Source: JASFRS01 sp050114795 (lineage in GTDB: Bacteria > Pseudomonadota > Alphaproteobacteria > Sphingomonadales > CAKZYD01). From it: a DNA stretch of 5,408 nt. The stretch's first letter is position 1, and each line of letters begins with the position of its first letter. The notes beneath the pieces are model-generated. The model searched no databases, was not told the origin of the DNA, and was given only the letters and a program-made list of their open reading frames with translations. Made by a program: the position numbers and the translations under genes. Location of the stretch: positions 1 to 5,408 of the forward strand of contig JASFRS010000163.1 of the NCBI GenBank assembly GCA_050114795.1, read 5' to 3'. This document shows, in pieces, positions 1 to 5,408 of the stretch.

Positions 1-1529
1 TCTTTCTTTTGAAGTGTGTCCTGACCTTTTTCCGCGGACAATACCACCATCCAACGCTCCCCCGTCCAGGCTTCCAAACAGGTCATCATGCGGCTGGCTA
101 AATCACGCGGGGCTTTATCGCTTAAGCGCAGCTCCACCTTCTTCGGTTCAAAAGATACCAGATGGCAGTGGTCATTCAATGCATGCCAGATGATGCCTTC
201 CTTACGCTTTTCAAATAGCGAGACCATTTGTTCAAAGCTTTGGATATTCAGCTTTTCAGACATACGTTGCTGAGAACGTGGGTGTTGAACAATTTCCGCA
301 CTGGGGCCTGACGGTGCCCCTGTGGGGGCTTTTTGTGGTGCAGCACCTTGTGTGGGTGCTGATTTCAGCTTCTTCACCAAATCCGCTGGGTTTGGCAGAT
401 TGGACGCATGCATCAGGCGAATGAGCACCATTTCAGCCGCAGACAATGTGTTGGGTGCGCGGCGGACTTCATCCAGGCCTTTAAGCAAAATCTGCCAGGT
501 GCGGGTTAAATGGGCGACGCCCAGCTTTTCCGCTAAAGCCTTCCCACGTGTTTTCTCCGCTTCAGAAACCAGGCTGGACAAGGCGGACTTTTCCGCCAGC
601 TTCAATCGCGTCACCCAATGGGTGAAAGACAAGAGGTCTTCTAAAACCACAATAGGGTCCGCGCCCGCTTCATATTGGGTGCTTAGCTGGTCAAGTGCCT
701 TTGGTACATCGCCTTCCATCAAGGCCTCAAACAGATCAATCACTTGATTGCGGTCAGCAAGACCCAACATGGTGCGCACTTGCGTGGTTTCGACTTTGCC
801 ACCCCCATGGGCAATAGCCTGGTCGAGCAAGCTCAAACCGTCACGCACGGAGCCTTCCGCTGCCTTGGCAATCATAGCGAGCGCTTCTTCATCCGCATCG
901 CAATTTTCTTCTTTTAGAATATTGGAGAAATGTTCTGCCAAAAGCGCTGCATCCACTCGGCGTAAATCAAAACGTTGACAGCGCGATAGTACAGTCACCG
1001 GGACTTTGCGGATTTCCGTCGTCGCGAAAATGAATTTCACGTGGGCAGGTGGCTCTTCCAGAGTTTTCAAAAGCGCGTTAAAGGCGCTTTTGGATAGCAT
1101 GTGTACTTCATCGATGATGTACACTTTGAACCGTGCAGAGGCCGCCGCATAAGGTGCATTGTCGATGATGGTGCGAATATCATCAACACCGGTATGAGAC
1201 GCCGCATCCATCTCAATCACATCGGGATGACTTGACGCAGCAATAGAGACGCAGAATTCACATTCACCGCAGGGGTCAACCGTTGGTCCGCCTTGACCGT
1301 CCCTGCCTACGCAATTGAGCGCCCGGGCAATCAAACGTGCTGTCGTGGTTTTCCCCACACCGCGCACGCCTGTCAAAATAAAGGCATGAGCGAGGCGCCC
1401 TGTATCAATGGCGTTCTTTAACGTCTGCACCATGGCGTCCTGGCCAATAAGTGCCGAGAAAGTCTGCGGTCGGTATTTGCGCGCTAAAACGCGGTAGCCG
1501 TCCTTTGATGTCTTGTCTTTTGCTGTCAT
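1..1529 (-). CDS. dnaX: DNA polymerase III subunit gamma/tau (C-terminus cut by window edge)
   Basis: Clamp-loader ATPase of the replicative polymerase; tau also links polymerase cores and contacts the helicase. Translating the minus strand from ATG at 1529 gives 509 open codons running off the left edge. Visible are the RKYRPQTF start motif (18-25), Walker A GVRGVGKT (54-61), a zinc site at Cys73, 87, 90 and 93 in the GPTVDPCGECEFC region, Walker B VYIIDE (136-141), the TLEEPPAHVKFIFATTE stretch, the SRC arginine-finger motif (182-184) and GSVRDGLSLLDQ (226-237). A collar domain follows to about 375, then a Pro/Ala-rich linker (about 389-412). From about 428 comes a C-terminal domain like that of alphaproteobacterial tau. 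A TAG lies four codons before the ATG and no other start precedes the conserved motifs, so the start is firm. Its only Shine-Dalgarno-like AGAGG is just 1 nt from the ATG, which is unusually close. It lies downstream of ffs, probably co-transcribed; ybaB and recR would be expected next beyond the edge. Confidence 0.97.
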   Translation of the reverse strand, partial: MTAKDKTSKDGYRVLARKYRPQTFSALIGQDAMVQTLKNAIDTGRLAHAFILTGVRGVGKTTTARLIARALNCVGRDGQGGPTVDPCGECEFCVSIAASSHPDVIEMDAASHTGVDDIRTIIDNAPYAAASARFKVYIIDEVHMLSKSAFNALLKTLEEPPAHVKFIFATTEIRKVPVTVLSRCQRFDLRRVDAALLAEHFSNILKEENCDADEEALAMIAKAAEGSVRDGLSLLDQAIAHGGGKVETTQVRTMLGLADRNQVIDLFEALMEGDVPKALDQLSTQYEAGADPIVVLEDLLSFTHWVTRLKLAEKSALSSLVSEAEKTRGKALAEKLGVAHLTRTWQILLKGLDEVRRAPNTLSAAEMVLIRLMHASNLPNPADLVKKLKSAPTQGAAPQKAPTGAPSGPSAEIVQHPRSQQRMSEKLNIQSFEQMVSLFEKRKEGIIWHALNDHCHLVSFEPKKVELRLSDKAPRDLASRMMTCLEAWTGERWMVVLSAEKGQDTLQKK

Positions 1530-1581
1530 GCCTCTGGTCTACACCGAAGCGCGTTTTTCTGGAAGAGGGGAAGTGTGAGAA

Positions 1582-1678
1582 GTGGGAGGTGAGAACGACC
1601 CAAGCGAAACTCGTTGCGGCTGCTCCCTTCCGGGCCTGACCGGGTTCGCGAGGTGCTTGTCCGCCTCAGCCTCCCGCG
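1582..1678 (-). ncRNA. ffs: Signal recognition particle RNA, small bacterial (4.5S) type
   Basis: RNA core of the signal recognition particle. It binds Ffh and the receptor FtsY to deliver nascent inner-membrane proteins to the translocon. On the minus strand, 1641-1618 reads as the highly conserved apical domain: GGTCAGGCCCGGAA followed by GGGAGCAGCC, with the GGAA tetraloop at 1631-1628 closed by CCC/GGG. The preceding GACAAGCACCTCGCGAACCC is also typical of alphaproteobacterial 4.5S RNAs. The ends pair: GGGAGG (1675-1670) with CCTCCC (1589-1584), continuing as TGAG/CTCA around a bulged C. That gives one long hairpin of about 97 nt. Exact ends are estimated from pairing and from the promoter. 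Short open frames across this stretch on both strands are spurious. Confidence 0.95.
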
Positions 1679-1682
1679 GCGG

Positions 1683-1711
1683 AATATTGTGTATTTGTGC
1701 GTTAAGTGCAA
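1683..1711 (-). promoter_or_regulatory. Probable sigma-70-type promoter of ffs
   Basis: On the minus strand, TTGCAC (1711-1706, 5 of 6 to the -35 consensus) is followed by exactly 17 nt and then AATATT (1688-1683, 4 of 6 to the -10 consensus). Transcription would start about 6-7 nt on, near the G at 1677, which is where SRP RNA pairing predicts the 5' end. No separate promoter is obvious before dnaX, so this one may also serve dnaX. Confidence 0.7.
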
Positions 1712-1720
1712 GGGTGCATC

Positions 1721-1726
1721 GATAAT
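1721..1726 (+). promoter_or_regulatory. Possible -10 element for nudC
   Basis: GATAAT matches the -10 consensus at 5 of 6 positions and lies 35 bases before the nudC GTG. No good -35 exists at 17 nt; the nearest candidate, TTGTGC at 1695-1700, is 20 nt away. If real, this promoter is back to back with that of ffs in an intergenic region of about 84 bases. Confidence 0.3.
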
Positions 1727-1748
1727 AATTTGAGTCATATGCCCAACT

Positions 1749-1753
1749 AAGGA
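1749..1753 (+). promoter_or_regulatory. Ribosome binding site deciding the nudC GTG start
   Basis: AAGGA stands 8 nt before the GTG at 1762, a standard spacing. It supports a non-ATG start; the next in-frame ATG lies within the N-terminal domain, at residue 47. Confidence 0.75.
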
Positions 1754-1761
1754 CAAGAAAA

Positions 1762-2673
1762 GTGTCTTTCCCCACCCATTTTTCCGGGAATCCCCTGGAT
1801 AGAGCTGACCAATTACGTGCTGATAGCGAGTGGATAAATGCTCAACTCACCTCCACTTCGAGTCGTTTTCTACTTTTCACACCAGACTTAAAGGCGCTGA
1901 TGAATGTGAGCGATGGGGTGAAGCCGCATTATCTGGATTCGGCTGCCGTTGCCACAATGATAGCCCAAGGCCGCGCTTATGTGTTCTTAGGTCTGGATGA
2001 AGGCTGTGCGCATTTTGCACTGCATGGCGAAGAAGCGGATATCTCCCAATTTTTGGGTGATGAGGTGAAGACCATTGATGCGCGTTCTATCGCTTATCAA
2101 GGAGATGGGCCGCATTTAGGGATTGTGGCACAGGGCAGGTCTTTATTGGCCTGGCATGATCGGCGGACATTCTGTTCGAATTGTGGAGCTAAAAATCGCG
2201 CTATTCGCGGTGGGCATGCGCGGGTCTGCACCGATAAGAGCTGTGCAACGGAACATTTTCCACGCACGGACCCGGTGGTTATCATGCTGGTGATTGACGG
2301 GGATGATTGCCTGCTTGGGCGTGGCGCCCATTTTCCCACCAGGATGTTTTCAGCTCTTGCAGGCTTTGTCGAGCCTGGGGAAAATATTGAAGAGGCGGTA
2401 CGCCGGGAAGTCTTTGAAGAAACTGGGGTCCATGTTGGTGAAGTGCATTATACGGCCAGTCAGCCCTGGCCTTTCCCGTCATCTCTGATGATTGGCTGTA
2501 TCGCCGAAGCCACCAGCCGGGAAATCATCATTGATGAAACGGAATTGGCGGATGCCCGGTGGTTTAAGCGCGCAGAACTGGAAGCAGCCATGAACGGGGA
2601 TGACTCGCTTCTCATGCTCCCGCCTCCATTGGCCATCGCCCATGGGCTTTTGCAGCATTGGCTTAGCCAGTAA
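1762..2673 (+). CDS. nudC: NAD(H) pyrophosphatase / NAD-cap RNA hydrolase NudC
   Basis: Nudix hydrolase cleaving NAD(H) to NMN(H) and AMP. The E. coli family member also removes the NAD cap from the 5' end of RNAs. The 303-residue protein has an N-terminal NudC-type domain (about 1-130), a zinc ribbon with Cys138, 141, 156 and 161, and the Nudix box with G201, E207 and REVFEETG (215-222, with the metal-binding glutamates). SQPWPFPSS (233-241), the array that defines the NADH-pyrophosphatase subfamily, follows. All catalytic and zinc positions are intact. Family members of 260-320 residues are usual. The start is GTG, backed by AAGGA 8 nt upstream. The stop at 2671 lies inside the oppositely oriented pheA end, an 11-bp convergent overlap. 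The function call is secure; whether NADH or capped RNA is the main substrate here cannot be read from sequence. Confidence 0.96.
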   Translation: MSFPTHFSGNPLDRADQLRADSEWINAQLTSTSSRFLLFTPDLKALMNVSDGVKPHYLDSAAVATMIAQGRAYVFLGLDEGCAHFALHGEEADISQFLGDEVKTIDARSIAYQGDGPHLGIVAQGRSLLAWHDRRTFCSNCGAKNRAIRGGHARVCTDKSCATEHFPRTDPVVIMLVIDGDDCLLGRGAHFPTRMFSALAGFVEPGENIEEAVRREVFEETGVHVGEVHYTASQPWPFPSSLMIGCIAEATSREIIIDETELADARWFKRAELEAAMNGDDSLLMLPPPLAIAHGLLQHWLSQ

Positions 2674-3541
2674 TAACCCCAGTGTGTCGGTCGCGCTTGA
2701 TGGGATAACTACCCAAAATGCGGACCCATTTGGAATGAAAGCGTAATTCTTCCAAAGCCCGCACCACATGCGGTTCGTCCGGATGGCCTTCGATGTCTAA
2801 GTAAAATTCCGCAGCCACAAACTGCCCGTCGCGAAAATAGCTTTCCAATTTTGTCATATTGACACCATTGGTCGCAAAACTACCAAGGGCTTTATAAAGC
2901 GCGGCTGGCACGTTTTTGGCGGCGAAGAATAAAGAAGTCATAACCTGCCCATCACCAAGTGGTGGTTTAACTCCTTCTTTGGATAAAATAATGAAGCGAG
3001 TCGTGTTGTGGGACGCATCTTCAATATCTTCATCCAAAATTTTGAGGCCATATATTTCAGCAGCCAGGCTGGACGCGACAGCGGCACAACGCGGGTCTTT
3101 CATTTCCGCCACTTTGCGTGCGGCATCAGCGGTGTCTTGGTGCGCATGGGGCGTAATGGACTTATTACGTAGATAAACGCGAGTTTGGCCAAGAGCTTGA
3201 GGATGGCTAATCGCTTCTTTAATATCGCGAATATCAGCCTCAGGCATCCCAAGAAGGCAATGCCTGACCCGATGGAAATGCTCCCCAATAATATGGAGGT
3301 CAGATTCAGGCAGCAGAAAGTGAATGTCAGCCACACGACCATGCTGGCTGTTTTCAATGGGAATCATCCCTAAATCGATGTCACCACGCTCAACAGCATC
3401 AAACACGTCTTCAAAGGAAATATGTGGACGCGTCTCCCACTCCGGAAAGACTTCCTGGCACGCGAGATGCGAATAAGCACCGGGGGCACCTTGGAATCCT
3501 ATGATACCTTTAGGTTTTGCATGGGTGTGGGACATGTTCAT
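2663..3541 (-). CDS. pheA: Prephenate dehydratase (P-protein without chorismate mutase)
   Basis: Converts prephenate to phenylpyruvate, the penultimate step of phenylalanine synthesis, in the cytoplasm. The 292-residue protein begins with the dehydratase domain: GFQGAPGAYS (15-24), the PIENS motif (61-65), HPQALGQ (113-119) and the catalytic-region TTRF (180-183). A C-terminal ACT domain (about 201-280) follows, the usual site of phenylalanine feedback. No chorismate mutase domain precedes it, so this is the monofunctional form, as in other alphaproteobacteria. In the ACT domain, the ESRP motif of many P-proteins reads ESYF (233-236). ATG at 3541 is chosen, with GAGAG a few bases upstream; ATG at 3535, two codons in, is an alternative. 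A strong promoter lies close upstream, giving a leader of only about 20 nt, too short for an attenuator or riboswitch. It is divergent from the cytochrome c gene and overlaps nudC at its 3' end. Confidence 0.97.
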   Translation of the reverse strand: MNMSHTHAKPKGIIGFQGAPGAYSHLACQEVFPEWETRPHISFEDVFDAVERGDIDLGMIPIENSQHGRVADIHFLLPESDLHIIGEHFHRVRHCLLGMPEADIRDIKEAISHPQALGQTRVYLRNKSITPHAHQDTADAARKVAEMKDPRCAAVASSLAAEIYGLKILDEDIEDASHNTTRFIILSKEGVKPPLGDGQVMTSLFFAAKNVPAALYKALGSFATNGVNMTKLESYFRDGQFVAAEFYLDIEGHPDEPHVVRALEELRFHSKWVRILGSYPIKRDRHTGVITG

Positions 3542-3567
3542 ACCGCTCTCAAATTGGGAGTTGGGCG

Positions 3568-3596
3568 ACTAAAGCGCATGGTAGTACCCCTGTCAA
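3568..3596 (-). promoter_or_regulatory. Probable sigma-70-type promoter of pheA
   Basis: On the minus strand, a perfect TTGACA (3596-3591) is followed by 17 nt and TTTAGT (3573-3568, 4 of 6 to the -10 consensus). The start of transcription would be near 3561, about 20 nt before the pheA ATG. Confidence 0.7.
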
Positions 3597-3690
3597 TTCC
3601 GATAAAGCTGAAGATTGCGACTTTATGGCTCTTGCATGGTCGGCCTTGGGTGATTAATGTGCGGCAAAATTTTAAGGTTCCTGTAAGTCA

Positions 3691-3695
3691 AGAGG
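3691..3695 (+). promoter_or_regulatory. Ribosome binding site deciding the cytochrome c GTG start
   Basis: AGAGG stands 8 nt before the GTG at 3704. This start puts the hydrophobic anchor right at the N-terminus and matches the MNSFEWNKI-type beginning of CycM proteins. The longer in-frame extension back to 3422 runs antisense through pheA and has no such support. Confidence 0.75.
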
Positions 3696-3703
3696 CAGCG
3701 CTC

Positions 3704-4324
3704 GTGAACTCCTTTGAGTGGAATAAAATATTCGGCGGCATCTTAGCCGCAGCCCTTCTGGTCATGGTTATTCGTATCGTGACCGAAGATGTCATTTTCG
3801 CCCATCATGATCTGGAAGAAGACGCCTTCCCCATTGAAGTGGTGGAAGACACAACAGCCGCTCCGGTCGTGGAAGAAGAACAAGGTCCAAGCCTGGCTGA
3901 ATTGTTGGCTAATGCAACCGCGGAACAAGGTGAAAAACTTTTCCGTCAATGTGGAGCATGCCATACTGCCGCTGAAGGTGGCGGCCATCGTATTGGCCCC
4001 AACCTTCATGGTGTTGTTGGCGCGCAAGTCGCTAGCAAGGCTGGCTTCAACTATTCATCGGCTCTGTCTGGTATTGGCGGAACTTGGACTTATGAAAAAC
4101 TGAATACGTTCCTGACCAACCCAAGGGCATTTGCACCAGGTACTAAAATGTCTTTCGCTGGGTTTAGAAAAGAAACCGACCGGGCGAAAGTCATTCAATT
4201 CCTGCGCTCCATGTCTCCTGACGCACCGGCTCTGCCTAAGGTGGAAGCTGCTGCTGAAGAAATGATGGAAGACGCAAAAGAAGAAACCGGTGGCATGATG
4301 ATGGCTCCACCGACTGAGCAATAA
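3704..4324 (+). CDS. cycM: Membrane-anchored class I cytochrome c (CycM / c552 type)
   Basis: Electron carrier of the periplasmic side of the inner membrane. In this family it passes electrons from the bc1 complex to an aa3-type cytochrome oxidase. The 206-residue protein opens with MNSFEWNKIF and one hydrophobic segment (about 9-27) that serves as an uncleaved signal anchor. An acidic, Glu/Pro/Ala-rich linker (36-62) leads to the heme domain: CGACH at 83-87 (covalent heme thioethers to Cys83 and Cys86, His87 as axial ligand), IGPNLHGVVG (97-106), and GTKMSFAG with Met149 as probable sixth ligand. A tail of about 30 residues after the last helix is rich in Glu, Met and Ala, with clustered methionines (187-188 and 198-200); I do not recognise this tail as usual for the family. 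The GTG start is chosen on the AGAGG spacing and family likeness. No strong promoter was found in the 162 bases before it. It is divergent from pheA and converges on the NlpC/P60 gene with an 11-bp gap. Confidence 0.93.
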   Translation: MNSFEWNKIFGGILAAALLVMVIRIVTEDVIFAHHDLEEDAFPIEVVEDTTAAPVVEEEQGPSLAELLANATAEQGEKLFRQCGACHTAAEGGGHRIGPNLHGVVGAQVASKAGFNYSSALSGIGGTWTYEKLNTFLTNPRAFAPGTKMSFAGFRKETDRAKVIQFLRSMSPDAPALPKVEAAAEEMMEDAKEETGGMMMAPPTEQ

Positions 4325-4335
4325 GCTTTAAAGCC

Positions 4336-5229
4336 CTATAAAATCAAACGTTTCTGCGCCGTGACCGGATTTTGATGGTCGCGGCGTATGCGTTTTATAA
4401 CCTCTTCAAGCGGGTCAATTGTCACTGCCATATGATAGGCATTGGCGTGGAGAAGGTGGGTTTCATCCACCATAATGCCGACATGGCCCGGGAAGAAGAT
4501 AATATCTCCGACGCGCAGGTCACCCTCAATAGGTTCGCCCAAAACCTTTGCCTGCATATCTGAATCTCTTGGGCAGGGCAGCCCGGCGCGCATAAGCGCC
4601 ATTTGCACAAGGCCCGAACAATCAATGCCTCTTAAAGTCCGTCCACCCCATAAATAAGGTGCGCCTAAGTAAGATTTCGCGATGGTTAGAATATCGCCGG
4701 GCTCTTGTGTTAAATGAGCTTCATAAATCCATTGGTTGTATTTTATCTCCACAAAGCCTTTGTCCCGCGGGGCATCAAAAGCGATGTTGAACGTTGTGCC
4801 ACCATAGACTTCCATGATGGGTCGAGTCTTCAAATTGGATGACGGATAAATATGGCTTATGGCTGTGGACAGGCGGTGTGTTGACGTTCTTTGATCATCA
4901 CTATAATCCAATGCGTGCGCGTCAACATAACCTACATAATCATCGTGAACACATTGGACCCAGGCATAGTCATCACCGCGTTCAAAGACATGAACGGCCT
5001 CATTAAACAAAAGTTCTGAGACCTGAGTCGCGCCCTCTTGTGGCCTATCCAAAATGGCGGTTCGTCCCAGCAAAGCATGGGCAAGGCTAAAATCGACATA
5101 GCGGTCAGCTTCCACCAGATCCTTTAATTGGTGGTCTGCCAAATCAGGTCGAATGGCGTGCGTGCGCGGGTCTAAACCATTCTCGCGAGACTTTGCTTTG
5201 GGGCTGTAAAACTCAGCTTGTTTCTTCAT
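4336..5229 (-). CDS. NlpC/P60 (C40) cysteine peptidase with N-terminal SH3-like region
   Basis: Likely gamma-D-glutamyl / diamino-acid endopeptidase acting on murein peptides, by family. The 297-residue protein has a SH3-like portion (about 50-170, with the YAWVQCVHDDYVGYVDAHAL pattern). The NlpC/P60 domain (about 178-285) follows: PYLWGGRT, GIDCSGLVQ with nucleophile Cys204, GDIIFFPGHVGIM with His249, and HANAYH with His261 as probable third catalytic residue. The catalytic set is complete. The N-terminus is charged and hydrophilic, with no signal peptide or membrane segment, so a cytoplasmic role such as recycling of murein peptides is inferred. The start at 5229 is firm: AGGTG lies 7 nt upstream and a TGA three codons before closes the frame. 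The ATG lies inside the end of the upstream aminopeptidase gene, indicating one operon and probably coupled translation. Confidence 0.92.
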   Translation of the reverse strand: MKKQAEFYSPKAKSRENGLDPRTHAIRPDLADHQLKDLVEADRYVDFSLAHALLGRTAILDRPQEGATQVSELLFNEAVHVFERGDDYAWVQCVHDDYVGYVDAHALDYSDDQRTSTHRLSTAISHIYPSSNLKTRPIMEVYGGTTFNIAFDAPRDKGFVEIKYNQWIYEAHLTQEPGDILTIAKSYLGAPYLWGGRTLRGIDCSGLVQMALMRAGLPCPRDSDMQAKVLGEPIEGDLRVGDIIFFPGHVGIMVDETHLLHANAYHMAVTIDPLEEVIKRIRRDHQNPVTAQKRLIL

Positions 5230-5408
5230 CTTTTTTCACCTGAAAGCGTTGTTCCAGATAAGCAAAGACGGAGCGTAACGCCATGGCCTCTCCCCCTTTT
5301 GGACGGTGCGGACGATTAGTCGCATTCCATCCGAACACGTCGAAGTGAACCCAGGATTTAGCCTGTTCTACAAAATGTTCAAGATAAAGTGCGGCGGTAA
5401 TTGCCCCA
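5213..5408 (-). CDS. Leucyl aminopeptidase, M17 family (C-terminal 64 residues only)
   Basis: Cytoplasmic metallo-aminopeptidase removing N-terminal residues from peptides. Only the last 64 codons are inside the window; the metal-binding core lies beyond the right edge. The visible part reads GAITAALYLEHFVEQ, then WVHFDVFGWNATNRPHRP and KGGEAMALRSVFAYLEQRF. This is the characteristic end of alphaproteobacterial M17 enzymes, where GAITAALFL-type helices pack behind the active site. It ends with a short charged tail and a TGA at 5215-5213. Its last 17 nt overlap the start of the NlpC/P60 gene in another frame. The pairing suggests peptides released by one enzyme could be degraded by the other. 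Whether it is classed as pepA or another M17 paralogue cannot be decided from this fragment. Confidence 0.88.
   Translation of the reverse strand, partial: GAITAALYLEHFVEQAKSWVHFDVFGWNATNRPHRPKGGEAMALRSVFAYLEQRFQVKKDEETS
5237..5241 (-). promoter_or_regulatory. Ribosome binding site of the NlpC/P60 gene within the aminopeptidase gene
   Basis: AGGTG on the minus strand lies 7 nt before the ATG at 5229, inside the coding sequence of the upstream aminopeptidase. This allows independent initiation or re-initiation after the upstream stop 14 nt downstream of the start. Confidence 0.6.

Noticed and set aside
316..334. GC hairpin followed by five T on the + strand, resembling an intrinsic terminator
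   Set aside because: It is inside dnaX and points against its transcription. No + strand gene ends there.
322..978. Two adjoining open frames on the + strand (322-747 and 748-978), plus one at 88-273
   Set aside because: They lie fully antisense to dnaX, whose frame is unmistakable, and their products show no recognisable domain. They are shadows of the dnaX codon pattern.
1451..1775. Short open frames on both strands between dnaX and nudC
   Set aside because: They cross the SRP RNA gene and its promoter and have no protein-like features.
3646..3676. Possible cytochrome c promoter TTGGGT with TTTAAG
   Set aside because: Spacing is 19 nt and both boxes match the consensus poorly. It is not better than chance in this AT-rich stretch.
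3422..3703. Upstream in-frame extension of the cytochrome c to ATG at 3422
   Set aside because: The first 120 bases are antisense to the pheA N-terminus and the translation resembles nothing. GTG at 3704 has a well-spaced AGAGG and gives the family's usual N-terminus.
4325..4334. Perfect palindrome GCTTTAAAGC between the cytochrome and NlpC/P60 stop codons
   Set aside because: It can form only a 3-bp stem with a 4-base loop and lacks a U run, so it is unlikely to work as a bidirectional terminator.

Overview
The window is a stretch of bacterial chromosome, most likely from an alphaproteobacterium. The evidence is a DnaX with the alphaproteobacterial-type zinc region and C-terminal domain, a small (4.5S-type) SRP RNA directly upstream of dnaX, a membrane-anchored CycM-type cytochrome c, and an M17 aminopeptidase next to an SH3-NlpC/P60 peptidase. 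As I recall it, the order cycM - (kdsB) - pheA - nudC - ffs/dnaX is also found in rhizobia and relatives. Base composition looks roughly balanced and even across the window. I see no mobile element, CRISPR array, tRNA, phage gene or sign of recent transfer.

Layout. Bases 1-1529 hold dnaX on the minus strand, with its C-terminus cut by the window edge. About 50 bases upstream of it, also on the minus strand, is the SRP RNA gene ffs (about 1582-1678), with a good sigma-70-like promoter at 1683-1711. nudC (NAD(H) pyrophosphatase / NAD-cap hydrolase) runs divergently from 1762 to 2673 with a GTG start. It meets pheA (prephenate dehydratase, minus strand, 2663-3541) tail to tail, and the two coding regions overlap by 11 bp. 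pheA has a near-consensus promoter at 3568-3596. Divergent from pheA is a membrane-anchored class I cytochrome c, 3704-4324, also with a GTG start. It converges on an NlpC/P60 peptidase gene (minus, 4336-5229), whose start lies inside the 3' end of a leucyl aminopeptidase gene (minus, 5213 to beyond the window edge).

How the genes fit together. This is mainly housekeeping: replication clamp loading (DnaX), co-translational membrane targeting (SRP RNA), nicotinamide nucleotide turnover (NudC), phenylalanine synthesis (PheA), electron transfer to a terminal oxidase (CycM), and peptide or murein-peptide breakdown (aminopeptidase plus NlpC/P60, probably one translationally coupled operon). The genes are very tightly packed, and the longest non-coding gap is the 162-base pheA/cycM divergent region. 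I found no convincing undescribed system. The points most worth a second look are the Met-rich acidic tail of the cytochrome, the changed ACT-domain motif in PheA, the apparent absence of kdsB between pheA and cycM, the unterminated ffs-dnaX linkage, and the coupled aminopeptidase/NlpC pair with no signal peptide on the NlpC protein.
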